Positions 51,754 to 60,961 are shown, counted from the first letter of the stretch. The stretch is DNA of 64,000 nt from Oceaniferula spumae (GCF_042849255.1 NZ_AP026866.1:3100001-3164000), one strand, 5' to 3'. Numbers and translations: made by a program. The notes: generated by a model not told the origin, from the sequence alone.

Positions 51754-53298
51754 ATGTCCACAGAGACAGAATACGAGATCAGCCCGGACGATATTTTTGA
51801 GGGCCAGCAAATCGGCGACTACCTTATCGGCGAGCTTCTTTCGCGTGGTAGCCGCACCATGACTTGGTCGGCCACTCAGGTCTCGGTGCAGCGCGAAGTA
51901 GTCATCTGTAATTTGTTCGGACCGAACCGCAAAGATCCGGCGATCACTGATGCTTTTCTAGCTGACGTGCGCGCTAAGGCCACGGTGGATCACCCATTGA
52001 TAGGCTCAGTGCTGGAAGCGATCCATGAGGATGGGCAGTGCTTCTTTGCCCGTGAAAAGCTGCATGGCAAATCTCTGGAGCTGCATCATCAGGAAGGGTT
52101 GACCATTCCTCCCCTGCATCTCGCACGGATCATTCGCAGTCTGGCGGATGCGCAGAAAAGTCTCGAAATCCACAAGATCGCCACCCTGCCTCTAACCGCT
52201 GACGACATCGTGCTGGATGATAAATTTCACTGTCGTCTGGTCAATATGGCGGTCAGTGGTGCCCCAGACCCGGATACCGCGACACAGGACAAACAACTCC
52301 TGGGTCAGCTGTTCCATGACATGCTTTCACCAGCGCAGCCCGGATCCACACGCACAGGATCGCTGCTCGACTTCATGGCGGATGGGCACCGCGCCGAACC
52401 TCTGAGCTGGGACCAAATTCACGAACTAGCCGATGGCATCGAGCGTCAGCTCGCGGAGCCCGGTGAGAAGTCCAAGATCAAAAGCCCCACCATGAGGATG
52501 CGGCCATTCATATCGATGGCGACCCTCGCCCGGATTGGCATCGCCGTGGCAGTCCTCTCCATCGTCATTGGTCTGGTCTATTATTTTTCTAACCGGAAGA
52601 TCATTCCTGCCGAACGACAACTCTCGGATTTGGTTCGGATCCCCGCGGGGAAATACCCAGGTCCACTTGGAGTGAAGGTGACACTGAATGAATTCTGGAT
52701 CGAAGCCCACGAAGTCACCATCGGAGAATATGCCAAATTCCTCAACGCCCTCTCCGTGATCAGCGAGGAGCAACGCACCGTGTATCAACACGATGAACAG
52801 CCGGAGGAAAAAACCAACCATCTCCCTGACGACTGGGATAACCTTTACGCCGCTGCCACGACAGGCACCACATGGAACGGGCTGCAAGTGGACCTGAACT
52901 ACCCCGTGGTGGGGGTCGACTGGTGGGATGCTTATGCTTATGCCGAGTGGAAAGGCCGCCGCCTGCCCACCCGCGAGGAGTGGTATGCCTCCTGTTCTGC
53001 CGGAGCGAACCCCGCCGAACTCTCCGGCACTGGCTGGATGCCGGTGGACCAGACGGAAAAAACCGCTCAGGGAGTCTATGGCATGGCTGGTAACGTCAGC
53101 GAGTGGACACGTAAGCCTGGATATGACCCCACAGATCCTTCACAGCCCAGAAGATACATCGTCTGCGGGGCTTCCTATCTCAAGCCCAAGTTCGGTGCCC
53201 GCGCCCGTGAGTGGGTGGATGACCGTAACCTGCGCAGAGCGGATTTGGGGTTCCGGACGTGCAGCGTTTCCCCCGAGAGCACCGCAGAGCGTGATTGA
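51754..53298 (+). CDS. Degenerate kinase-like domain fused to a sulfatase-modifying (FGE-type) domain
   Basis: Protein of 514 residues. Residues 15-240 look like a Ser/Thr protein kinase fold (IGDYLIGELLSRGSRTMTWS as the glycine-rich loop), but the ATP lysine is replaced in REVVICNLFG. The HRD and DFG motifs are absent (TADDIVLDDKFHCRLVNMAV sits there). One membrane helix (IGIAVAVLSIVIGLVYYF) leads to an FGE-sulfatase domain (EAHEVTIGEYAKFLNAL, GVDWWDAYAYAEWKGRRLPT, GMAGNVSEWTRKPG, DLGFRTC). The FGE part is probably outside the cell and a ligand-binding variant. Kinase-FGE pairs occur in Verrucomicrobia and Planctomycetes. No catalysis is expected in the kinase domain. Confidence 0.82.
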   Translation: MSTETEYEISPDDIFEGQQIGDYLIGELLSRGSRTMTWSATQVSVQREVVICNLFGPNRKDPAITDAFLADVRAKATVDHPLIGSVLEAIHEDGQCFFAREKLHGKSLELHHQEGLTIPPLHLARIIRSLADAQKSLEIHKIATLPLTADDIVLDDKFHCRLVNMAVSGAPDPDTATQDKQLLGQLFHDMLSPAQPGSTRTGSLLDFMADGHRAEPLSWDQIHELADGIERQLAEPGEKSKIKSPTMRMRPFISMATLARIGIAVAVLSIVIGLVYYFSNRKIIPAERQLSDLVRIPAGKYPGPLGVKVTLNEFWIEAHEVTIGEYAKFLNALSVISEEQRTVYQHDEQPEEKTNHLPDDWDNLYAAATTGTTWNGLQVDLNYPVVGVDWWDAYAYAEWKGRRLPTREEWYASCSAGANPAELSGTGWMPVDQTEKTAQGVYGMAGNVSEWTRKPGYDPTDPSQPRRYIVCGASYLKPKFGARAREWVDDRNLRRADLGFRTCSVSPESTAERD

Positions 53299-53334
53299 CG
53301 CCCGCCTTCGAATTTTCTACATCTGTATTCACCT

Positions 53335-54225
53335 ATGAACCACTACACCTCCTCACCCCGCCTGCGATTATTGCTCGCCGCGGTATTTTGCCTGCTCGCC
53401 TGCTCTCAGGCGCACGCTCAGGTCGCAGTTCGGCTGCAGATGAACAAGTCAAACTACCTGCTCAACGAGCCGGTCACAGCCACCATCACCATCACCAATC
53501 ACGCCGGCCGCCAGCTTGTCCTTGCCGGAAACGCCAACCAGTCATGGCTCAGCTTCCAGATGACATCGGGTGGACGCGTTGTTCCGCCTGCACGCCGTAT
53601 GGCATACAAGCCTGCTGTCATCCCCGCCGGGCAGTCAATTTCCCGTGTCGTCTCCCTGACCACCAGCTACGCTCTTGGAAACATGGGAAACTACACATGT
53701 TCAGCCTCTGTTAGAATGCCTGGGCCTGCGATCAACGGCTTCACATCAAACCGCGTTCACTTCACCGTCACCGGTGGTCGCACCGCTTGGCTCCAGCGCG
53801 CAGGTATCCCCGGCGCACCTGGCGAAATTCGCGAGTATAAACTCATCACCTTCTCCGCAAATCGCGGAATGGAACTCTACGCCGATGTTGCCTCAAAAAA
53901 CACCGGCCGCAACATCGCCACCATTCCCTTGGGTAAGATTCTGAGTTTCAGAAATCCGACGGCTACCCTCGATGGAAAGAACAACATGCACGCTCTCTAT
54001 CAGGTGAAGCCTGATCTTTTCACTCACACCGCTGTCTCGCCAAGTGGTCAGGTCCTGGCCACCAGCTACCATAAGCGAGGTGCTTCAGGGGATCCTCGCT
54101 TGATGACCTTTGCCAATGGTGAAGTGCGTGTGGCTGGCAGTATTCCATACCAGCCTGAAGTCGAAGCTGCTCAGAAAAGAAAAATTCACAACATTTCCGA
54201 GCGCCCGCCGTTTATATACAGATAG
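53335..54225 (+). CDS. Exported protein of unknown function
   Basis: Protein of 296 residues. A signal peptide (LLLAAVFCLLACSQAHAQV) is followed by a beta-sandwich-like domain (VRLQMNKSNYLLNEPVTATI, TITNHAGRQLVLAGNANQ) resembling an Ig-like/DUF4139-type fold. The C-terminal half is beta-rich (TAVSPSGQVLATSYHKRGAS). I do not recognise the family and see no active-site motif. It follows the pseudokinase gene by 36 bases on the same strand, so it may be in the same operon, with amiC-type amidase downstream. Confidence 0.7.
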   Translation: MNHYTSSPRLRLLLAAVFCLLACSQAHAQVAVRLQMNKSNYLLNEPVTATITITNHAGRQLVLAGNANQSWLSFQMTSGGRVVPPARRMAYKPAVIPAGQSISRVVSLTTSYALGNMGNYTCSASVRMPGPAINGFTSNRVHFTVTGGRTAWLQRAGIPGAPGEIREYKLITFSANRGMELYADVASKNTGRNIATIPLGKILSFRNPTATLDGKNNMHALYQVKPDLFTHTAVSPSGQVLATSYHKRGASGDPRLMTFANGEVRVAGSIPYQPEVEAAQKRKIHNISERPPFIYR

Positions 54226-54315
54226 AAACGAACTCGCCGTTCCGTTTCTTCCCCAAACATCTCCACACCCAGCCTCCGCTTAACTCGACTAAACCTTCCA
54301 TCGCTCCCATCCTGA

Positions 54316-54930
54316 ATGATCCCACGCACAACGCACGCTCTCTCCCTGATCATCCTTCTAACTCTTGCTCTTTTCATCGGCTCTGCCGAGGCGAAGAGCT
54401 TTCGTTATGTCATTATCGACCCAGGACACGGAGGTCACGATAGAGGAGGGCTCAACGGCAAGGTCTATGAGAAACACCTCGCCTTGGACACCGCTTTAAG
54501 GCTCGAATACTACCTTAAGAACAAGGGAATCCGCACCAAGATGACTCGGCGCAGCGATGTCTTCATCTCGCTACCCGGACGTGCCGCCTACGGGAATAAA
54601 TACGGCAATTCCATCTTCGTAAGTATCCACTATAACCACACTCGGAAAACCGATCCACACGGTCTTGAGACCTATTACTATGGTGCCGAGGGAAAGGTTT
54701 TGGCCAGCTACGTGCAGGCAGGAATGATGCGTAAAATCAGCACCATCAACCGCGGTGTAAAACACGCCGGTTTCTACGTCATCCGCCACTCGAAACATCC
54801 GGCCATCCTCGTGGAGTGCGGATTTGTATCCAACAACGCAGAACGCGAACGGATGAAAAAAGCCTGGTTCCGTCAGTCTGTTGCGGAGGGAATCGGTGAG
54901 GGCATTCTGCAATACAAGCGCGCCCGCTAA
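54316..54930 (+). CDS. N-acetylmuramoyl-L-alanine amidase (Amidase_3)
   Basis: Protein of 204 residues with a signal peptide (LSLIILLTLALFIGSAEAKS). The catalytic domain has the zinc ligands in VIIDPGHGGHDRGGLNG (His), EKHLALDTALRLEYYL (Glu) and SIFVSIHYNHTRKTDPHGLE (His), and the general-base Glu in HPAILVECGFVSNNAERERM. It hydrolyses the bond between MurNAc and L-Ala in peptidoglycan, in the periplasm, for cell separation or remodelling. It lacks an AMIN domain, so targeting is by other means. It converges with lpxA (4-base gap). Confidence 0.92.
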   Translation: MIPRTTHALSLIILLTLALFIGSAEAKSFRYVIIDPGHGGHDRGGLNGKVYEKHLALDTALRLEYYLKNKGIRTKMTRRSDVFISLPGRAAYGNKYGNSIFVSIHYNHTRKTDPHGLETYYYGAEGKVLASYVQAGMMRKISTINRGVKHAGFYVIRHSKHPAILVECGFVSNNAERERMKKAWFRQSVAEGIGEGILQYKRAR

Positions 54931-54934
54931 CCGC

Positions 54935-55711
54935 CTAGCCTGTCATCAGACCTTTGCGCGATGGATTGCGTGCTGAGTTTAACAGTTTATGGGCGGCGTC
55001 CGACCACGTGCGTTCGTCCGCCACGACCAGCGCCTCGGATAAGTTCCCGCCACCTCGGAACAGAAGCTGATAGGCTCGCTTGATATCGTTTCTTTCCTCG
55101 GGAGTGAACCCGCCTCGTCTGAGTCCGATCACATTAAGCCCGGCAAGATCATTGCGTCCATGCGCCATGCAGAACGGCGGCACGTCACGGCTGACCACTG
55201 CATTGCCCTGGACAATCGCGAAATCTCCGATGTGGAGAAACTGATGAAATGCTGCGCCGCCGCCGAGAAAGATCCGGTCGCCCAAGATGATGTGCCCAGC
55301 TAACAGCACATTGTTAGCAAGATTGTTAAAACTGCCCATCTGCACATCGTGCGCCATATGCACGCCAGTCATCAGGAAATTGGAATCGCCTAACACAGTG
55401 CTTCCACCTTCGGCTGTGCTGCGGTGAATGGTAACATACTCGCGAATCTTATTGTTATTCCCGAGCACCACATTGCTACGAATGGCGGGATCAAAGGACG
55501 AGTCCTGAGGATCGGCCCCGATGATCGAGCCGTAGCCGATGTGATTGTCGTTCCCCATCACCGTGCCTCCTGTAATCCACGCCTGAGCACCAACCGAGCA
55601 GCCCGAGCCAATTTTCACCCCCGCATCAACGATGGCAAACGGCCCGATCTTCACATCATCAGCAAGCTCGGCATCAGCGCTAACAATGGCGCTCGGGTGA
55701 ATCTCAGGCAT
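54935..55711 (-). CDS. lpxA: Acyl-[ACP]-UDP-N-acetylglucosamine O-acyltransferase LpxA
   Basis: Protein of 258 residues, normal LpxA length. Left-handed beta-helix hexapeptides run through the first 190 residues. The substrate loop NKIREYVTIHRSTAEGGSTV, catalytic His in LMTGVHMAHDVQMGSFNNLA, and FLGGGAAFHQFLHIGDFAIV are diagnostic, and the helical C-terminus (GFTPEERNDIKRAYQLLF) fits. It starts lipid A synthesis. Here it stands alone, not with lpxD/fabZ/lpxB. A REP-like hairpin pair lies upstream. Confidence 0.93.
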   Translation of the reverse strand: MPEIHPSAIVSADAELADDVKIGPFAIVDAGVKIGSGCSVGAQAWITGGTVMGNDNHIGYGSIIGADPQDSSFDPAIRSNVVLGNNNKIREYVTIHRSTAEGGSTVLGDSNFLMTGVHMAHDVQMGSFNNLANNVLLAGHIILGDRIFLGGGAAFHQFLHIGDFAIVQGNAVVSRDVPPFCMAHGRNDLAGLNVIGLRRGGFTPEERNDIKRAYQLLFRGGGNLSEALVVADERTWSDAAHKLLNSARNPSRKGLMTG

Positions 55712-55803
55712 GCCAATGAAACTAGAACTTCAGTGTCCATTTTCCAATGCAAAAGATGATCACGATCCAGTTTGCCCAACAGCAAGACTCGGGAATCCAC
55801 AAT

Positions 55804-55830
55804 GGTAGGGAAGATTGGCCTCAATCTTCC
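55804..55830 (+). repeat. REP-like palindrome, copy 1 of an inverted pair
   Basis: A 27-base unit (GGTAGGGAAGATTGG then CCTCAATCTTCC) whose GGAAGATTG/CAATCTTCC arms form a 9-bp hairpin. Its exact reverse complement lies 91 bases away. The arrangement resembles a REPIN. Confidence 0.8.
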
Positions 55831-55921
55831 GGATCGGAGCAATTCACTTCTTCTCCACAAAAATCAAATCCAACAGCTTCGGTAATATCTCCACATTGAG
55901 TGGCCATGAATGACGTAGCGC

Positions 55922-55948
55922 GGAAGATTGAGGCCAATCTTCCCTACC
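55922..55948 (-). repeat. REP-like palindrome, copy 2 (exact inverted copy)
   Basis: The reverse complement of 55804-55830 over all 27 bases. It ends one base before the stop codon of the endonuclease-lactonase gene, where its hairpin may also act as a transcript 3' end. Confidence 0.8.
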
Positions 55949-55949
55949 G

Positions 55950-57848
55950 TTACTTCTTCAAGAACTCCACACACATCGCCTTGGGAACTTCGATTTGGTG
56001 ACCGGTGTGACTCAGCTTGCCGGTGGTGGTGTCTACCTTGAAAACTGGAACATTGTTAGAGCGTTGGCCGGCGACCAGTAACCACTTGCCGCTGGGGTCG
56101 AGATTGATGTTTCTGGGGATCCAGACTTCGGCTCCGATCGTTTGGATGCGAGTCAATTTACCACCGTCACCAACCGAGAAGACGGAGATGGAATCGCGCT
56201 TTTGTTCGGTGAGGTCACGGTTGGCGCAGTAGATGAATTTACCATCTTTGGAGACGCGGATTTCCGAGCAGGTGATGCTGGTTTTATCGGCGCCTTCGGG
56301 CAGAGTGCTGACGACTTGAGTGCTGGTAAGTTTACCACTGCCGGCATCACGGTCATACACCGAGATATCCACAGTCAGTTCATTGAGCACATAAGCCTGC
56401 TTGCCGTCCTTGCCAAATTTCATATGACGCGGTCCAGCGCCTGCAGGAGCATCGGCAGAACCGGAGGCCGTGAGTTTCGCCGTTTTTGGATCGATGGCAT
56501 AAATCATGATTTTATCGATACCGAGATCTGGTGCGTAGGCATACTTGTTATCCGGGCCGCTGTAAATGGAGTGGGCGTGTGGTTTGGTCTGCCGCTGCGG
56601 GTGGGCGCTCGATCCTTCATGCTGATGGATTGAAGCCAGCTTGCCGATACTGCCGTCCTCGTTAACGGGCAGGGAAACCACATTGCCTTCGCCATAGTTC
56701 GCGCCCATCAGCATGCCAGATGTGGCATCGAGTGTGATGTGGCAGAGACCTTTCCCCTGCACGGCTTGTTTTCCAAGTTCCGTGAGCGAGCCATCTTTTT
56801 CGATAGAATAGGCGGCTACCGCACCGATGCCTTTTTGCATCTGTGCCGTGGAGTAGAGATACTTTTTGTTAGGGTGAAGAGCTAGAAATCCTGAATTCCC
56901 CACTTCAGCTGCCATCGTGGCTTTTCCGAGCGCTCCTGTTTCATTGTCTAACAAGGCGGTGTAGATTCCATTGGCCCCGGTGCCGATGTATACGTGGGTA
57001 GGATTGATGGCTTCCTTGCTAGCAAGTGCTCTGACTGGAAGCAGGAGTCGCACAGGATGGTGATCTGATCCGGGAACCTCGCCATTGGCATCAGTGAAAA
57101 ATTCAGCACCGTGGAGTGACGGAGAGGTGAAAATGTGGTCGATGCGTTTACCCTGTACTCGTGCACCCTGCCAATGGTTGAAGGTCTTGAACTGCTCCCC
57201 ACCATTGTCGATGAGAAGACTGGAGTTCAGGAGTGTTTTAATCGCTGGATTGTCGCTGTTGGCATTCAGATCGCCCATCAGGATATAAGGCTCTTTCGGA
57301 TGTTTCCGTGCTTTGATCCGCTCGAGGATCAGCATGGCCGCCTTCTCCCGCGACGGCTGGCTGCGGTGGTCCCAGTGGGAATTGAAAATATAGAGCCCCT
57401 TGCCGTCCAAGCCGATCAAGCGTGCCCAGGTGCAGATGCGGGGGATGCTGTTACCCCAAGTCTTGCTTCCGGGTTTGTTAGGTGTCGCCGAGAGCCAGAA
57501 GGTGCCGTTTTCCTTCGGGTCGACTTTCCAGACTTTGTGATCGTAGAAAATGGGGGAGTATTCACCGCGCTGTTTGGCATCGTCTCGGCCTACGCCGATG
57601 AATGAGTGGCTGGGCAGGGCTTTGTCGACATCTAGCAGCTGATTGTGCAGCACCTCTTGCAGACCGATGACAGTGGCATGGCTCTCACGCAAATAGTTGG
57701 TGACTTTGTCTTTGCGCTGTTGCCAATCGCGAGGTCCTTTGTCTCCTGAACCGTCGTAGCGGATGTTGTAGGAAACAAGACAGATCGATTTGGCGTGGCT
57801 GGTTACGACAAATCCGGCCAATATCATGAGGGCTAACATCCATTTCAT
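55950..57848 (-). CDS. Secreted endonuclease/exonuclease/phosphatase - lactonase fusion
   Basis: Protein of 632 residues. A signal peptide (LALMILAGFVVTSHAKSI) is followed by an EEP domain (20-275: LVSYNIRYDGSGDKGPRDWQ, VIGLQEVLHNQLLD, PYILMGDLNANSDNPA, RIDHIFTSPS, GSDHHPVRLLLP). The metal and catalytic residues (Asn, Glu, Asp, His) are intact. Residues 285-632 form a seven-bladed lactonase propeller (THVYIGTGANGIYTALLDNE, RHMKFGKDGKQAYVLNELTV), as in 6-phosphogluconolactonase of the Pgl type. The pair suggests coupled phosphoester and sugar-lactone chemistry in the periplasm; the substrates are unknown. It is monocistronic. Confidence 0.83.
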   Translation of the reverse strand: MKWMLALMILAGFVVTSHAKSICLVSYNIRYDGSGDKGPRDWQQRKDKVTNYLRESHATVIGLQEVLHNQLLDVDKALPSHSFIGVGRDDAKQRGEYSPIFYDHKVWKVDPKENGTFWLSATPNKPGSKTWGNSIPRICTWARLIGLDGKGLYIFNSHWDHRSQPSREKAAMLILERIKARKHPKEPYILMGDLNANSDNPAIKTLLNSSLLIDNGGEQFKTFNHWQGARVQGKRIDHIFTSPSLHGAEFFTDANGEVPGSDHHPVRLLLPVRALASKEAINPTHVYIGTGANGIYTALLDNETGALGKATMAAEVGNSGFLALHPNKKYLYSTAQMQKGIGAVAAYSIEKDGSLTELGKQAVQGKGLCHITLDATSGMLMGANYGEGNVVSLPVNEDGSIGKLASIHQHEGSSAHPQRQTKPHAHSIYSGPDNKYAYAPDLGIDKIMIYAIDPKTAKLTASGSADAPAGAGPRHMKFGKDGKQAYVLNELTVDISVYDRDAGSGKLTSTQVVSTLPEGADKTSITCSEIRVSKDGKFIYCANRDLTEQKRDSISVFSVGDGGKLTRIQTIGAEVWIPRNINLDPSGKWLLVAGQRSNNVPVFKVDTTTGKLSHTGHQIEVPKAMCVEFLKK

Positions 57849-58055
57849 GAAGCCACTGTAAGCCGATTTTTTAGAGGCGCATACAAAAAACGTGGGACTT
57901 GGAAGATCGCTTCTCCCGCGACGGAATGCCGCCGATTTGACTAGCGAGATGTACGTTTCATCATTATATTGCCAGTAATGAGATTGTCACTTCCGGACGG
58001 TTGCTACTTCGTAGGCACCATGTCGGTGAGCCCTTGAAATCAACAGGTCGAGGCC

Positions 58056-59828
58056 ATGGAAACATTTCACATCATTGCCGTTTTCATCATTCTCGTGGCA
58101 ACGTTTGCGTGCTTCGTGAAAGAATGGTTGCCTGTCGATTTGGCGGCTCTAGCCGCTTTCGCCCTTTGCATGCTTCTCGGCATGCTGGATGCAGATGATG
58201 TCGCCGCAGTATTCAACAATAGTGCGCCTCTAACGATCGGGGCGATGTTCGTTCTCAGCGCAGCTCTGAACCGAACCGGGGTAATCGACCGCATGGCCAT
58301 TCTGTTTACCAAGGCGGCCAAGGGGAGCGAGCTGCGTGCGCTGGTCATTCTCGCGCTGCTGGTCGCACCGCTTTCCGCCTGTGTGAACAACACACCCATC
58401 GTCATTGTTTTCTTACCGGTGCTGATCAGCTTTGCTCGGTCTGCAAATCTCAAGGCATCACGTTTGCTGATGCCGCTGTCATTCATCGCAATCCTTGGCG
58501 GCACGATGTGTATTTTCGGAACGTCAACGAACATCCTAGTGTCTGGGGTTTCAGCCAAAGAGGGACTGGAGCCGTTCGGTGTGTTCGAGATCTTGCCATT
58601 GGGTGTTATCTACGCCTTGGTGGGGGTAATCTATTTATTGACGGTTGGCCGTAAGCTGATGCCGTCCAGGGACACGGTGTCGAGCCTGTTCGGCTCTGAC
58701 GATTTACGGGACTTCACTTCCTCTGCCGTGGTCCCGGAAGGATCTCCCTTGGAAGGAAAGAAACTCAGCGAGTCTGACATCTGGGAAAATCCAGAGTTTC
58801 GCATCTATTATGTGGTGAGAAACGGCCAGCGTCTGGGTATGTCTCCGCTCGATGAGCTGGTGTTGCATGAGGGGGACACCGTGGTGCTCAAGGCCTCGAC
58901 CCGAGGAGTCTCCGAAATCGCAGAATCCGGCTCGCTGAGTTTTTATAAAGCGCCCCCGACAACGGAGCGGAAAAAAATCAAACTGGTAGAAGCGATGATC
59001 GGTCCTCACTCGAACTTCATCGGCAAGAAAATTACTCAGCTCGATCTGCGGTCACAGTATGGCATCGTGGTGGCCGCCTTGCACAGGAAGGGGGTTAATC
59101 TAACGGAGAACGTAGGAAAGATCACGCTGCAGTTTGGTGATACTCTTCTAATCGAAGCGCCGGAGAGCAACTTGCAGCGCTTCGAGAACACCCGGACTGA
59201 CATCATTTTCCTAAACGATGAAGTCGAGCGTCCGTTCCGACGGAAAAAAGCGATCTTCGCGATGGCCGCAATCGTCTGCGTGGTGTTGGCCTCCTCGTTA
59301 GGCGTGCCTATCCTGACTTCCGCGATTGTTGGTGCCGTGGCTGTGATGGTGATCGGTTGCGTAGACCCCAGAGAGGCCTACAACAGCATCGAGTGGCCCA
59401 TCCTGTTTATCATCTATGGCATGCTGGGCTTGGGTGCGGCGATGGAAAACACGGGCGCGGTCCGGATGGTTGCCGAAAACATCGCCGGAGGATTGAACCC
59501 TTTCGGGCCATTGGTGGTGCTTGCCGTCATGTATTTGCTGTCATCCGCACTTACCGAGGTGGTCACTAACAATGCTGTCGCTATCTTGATCACTCCGATC
59601 GTGATCTCCATCGCGGAGGGCATGGGAGTGGATGCCAGGCCGTTTGTGGTGGCGGTGATGTTTGGGGCCAGTGCCAGCTTCGCCACACCGATCGGATACC
59701 AGACTAATACTTATGTGTTCGGTGCGGGGGGCTATCGGTTCTCCGACTTCGTGAAGGTGGGCCTGCCTCTTAATCTGCTACTTTGGATCATTGCGATCAT
59801 TTTCATCCCAATCTTCTGGCCGTTCTGA
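58056..59828 (+). CDS. SLC13-family transporter with two TrkA-C (RCK_C) domains
   Basis: Protein of 590 residues. Membrane helices flank two cytoplasmic RCK_C domains (residues ~220-390: GSPLEGKKLSESDIWENPEF, GPHSNFIGKKITQLDLRSQY). SLC13/DASS signatures are in CVNNTPIVIVFLPVLIS, GTSTNILVSGVSAK and the C-terminal EVVTNNAVAILITPIVISIA and GYQTNTYVFGAGGY. This group imports anions such as dicarboxylates or sulfate with sodium. The exact substrate is not predictable. The ~200-base leader upstream (57849-58055) holds no recognised riboswitch. Confidence 0.87.
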   Translation: METFHIIAVFIILVATFACFVKEWLPVDLAALAAFALCMLLGMLDADDVAAVFNNSAPLTIGAMFVLSAALNRTGVIDRMAILFTKAAKGSELRALVILALLVAPLSACVNNTPIVIVFLPVLISFARSANLKASRLLMPLSFIAILGGTMCIFGTSTNILVSGVSAKEGLEPFGVFEILPLGVIYALVGVIYLLTVGRKLMPSRDTVSSLFGSDDLRDFTSSAVVPEGSPLEGKKLSESDIWENPEFRIYYVVRNGQRLGMSPLDELVLHEGDTVVLKASTRGVSEIAESGSLSFYKAPPTTERKKIKLVEAMIGPHSNFIGKKITQLDLRSQYGIVVAALHRKGVNLTENVGKITLQFGDTLLIEAPESNLQRFENTRTDIIFLNDEVERPFRRKKAIFAMAAIVCVVLASSLGVPILTSAIVGAVAVMVIGCVDPREAYNSIEWPILFIIYGMLGLGAAMENTGAVRMVAENIAGGLNPFGPLVVLAVMYLLSSALTEVVTNNAVAILITPIVISIAEGMGVDARPFVVAVMFGASASFATPIGYQTNTYVFGAGGYRFSDFVKVGLPLNLLLWIIAIIFIPIFWPF

Positions 59829-59891
59829 TGCAAGATGCACGGCACTTCGTCGTGCGCTCGAACTACGTTCTCATCCGATCACCCAAGGCAT

Positions 59892-59920
59892 AAAAAAACG
59901 TTACCGATATGGGTAACGTA
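59892..59920 (-). terminator. Rho-independent terminator of tRNA-Gly
   Basis: On the minus strand ACGTTACC and GGTAACGT pair around CATATC, followed by seven T. It lies about 30 bases after the tRNA 3' end. Confidence 0.85.
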
Positions 59921-59947
59921 ATCGTTGAGCAAAATTTTAGGTTCAAA

Positions 59948-60022
59948 TGGAGCGGGTGAACGGATTCGAACCGTCGACATCGACCTTGGCAAGGTCGCGC
60001 TCTACCACTGAGCTACACCCGC
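59948..60022 (-). tRNA. tRNA-Gly (anticodon GCC)
   Basis: On the minus strand the acceptor GCGGGTG pairs with CACCCGC. The D arm is GCTC-AGTGGTA-GAGC. The anticodon arm is CGACC-TTGCCAA-GGTCG with anticodon GCC. The T arm contains GGTTCGAATCC. The discriminator is T and the 3' CCA is encoded in the gene. A minus-strand terminator follows. Confidence 0.95.
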
Positions 60023-60173
60023 ATCACAATTTGTTGAGCCGTTTCCAGCTCGCCTTGCTTGCGCGGGGGCTTATTTACACCGAGATCAACCGCTGACAAG
60101 TCCTTTTTCTAAAAAAATGCATATTAGGCAACTTGGTATTTGGATTTTGAATCGTAGAACATAAAGAACCTGC

Positions 60174-60959
60174 ATGGACATTCTAAGCGAGATCATGGAG
60201 CACAAACTGAGCGAGGTGGAGGTAATCCTTCCCCAGCTTGAGAAATATCGTGCTGCCGCTCTGAACCGAAACGACTTTGGCGGATTCCGCACGGCATTGG
60301 ATCGAGGCCCGGATCGCCTTGGTATCATTGCGGAGGTCAAACACGCATCACCCTCGGCCGGTATTATTGATCCCAACTTCGATCCCCTACGCCAGGCGAA
60401 CATGTATATCGATGGCGGTGCCAGCTGCATGTCCGTGCTCACCGATGAGAAGTATTTCAAAGGGTCACTGGCGGATCTCACCAAGATTTCACCGATTTCC
60501 AGTATTCCGCTGATCCGGAAGGACTTCATTCGTCATGAAATTCAGATTTATGAAGCAATCATCGCCGGTGCCGATGCCATTCTCCTGATCGTAGCGGCCT
60601 TGGACCAGGACACGCTGAAACGTCTCTACCAAGTGGCCCGTGATTTCCAGTTGGATGTGCTGGTGGAGGTGCATGACCTGCCGGAAATGGAGCGTGCGCT
60701 CGATCTCGGCGCTGATCTCATCGGTATCAACAATAGGAACCTGAAAACTTTCAAAACCGATCTCGCTACCACCGAACGGCTTGCCGATGAGGTGGGGGAT
60801 GATGTGCTGTTAGTCAGCGAGTCCGGCATCAAAACCGCTGCCGACTGCATGCGCGTCCTGGAAGCCGGCGCGAACGCCATCCTTGTGGGTGAAACCCTGA
60901 TGAAGGCGAATAACCCTGCCGAGACGATGCAGCAGTGGCTGGATCTGCGTTTACTGTAG
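60174..60959 (+). CDS. trpC: Indole-3-glycerol phosphate synthase
   Basis: Protein of 261 residues, a single TIM-barrel TrpC. Active-site and phosphate-binding motifs are IIAEVKHASPSAGIIDPNFD, SCMSVLTDEKYFKGSLADL, PLIRKDFIRHEIQIYEAI, GINNRNLKTFKTDL, LVSESGIKTAADC and NAILVGETLMKA. It converts CdRP to indole-3-glycerol phosphate in tryptophan synthesis. It is alone, without other trp genes around. The stop is two bases from that of a convergent response-regulator gene, with no obvious terminator between them. Confidence 0.95.
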   Translation: MDILSEIMEHKLSEVEVILPQLEKYRAAALNRNDFGGFRTALDRGPDRLGIIAEVKHASPSAGIIDPNFDPLRQANMYIDGGASCMSVLTDEKYFKGSLADLTKISPISSIPLIRKDFIRHEIQIYEAIIAGADAILLIVAALDQDTLKRLYQVARDFQLDVLVEVHDLPEMERALDLGADLIGINNRNLKTFKTDLATTERLADEVGDDVLLVSESGIKTAADCMRVLEAGANAILVGETLMKANNPAETMQQWLDLRLL

Positions 60960-60961
60960 AT

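Noticed and set aside
57849..58055. Riboswitch in front of the SLC13 transporter
   Set aside because: The leader has some pairing potential but matches no consensus I know.
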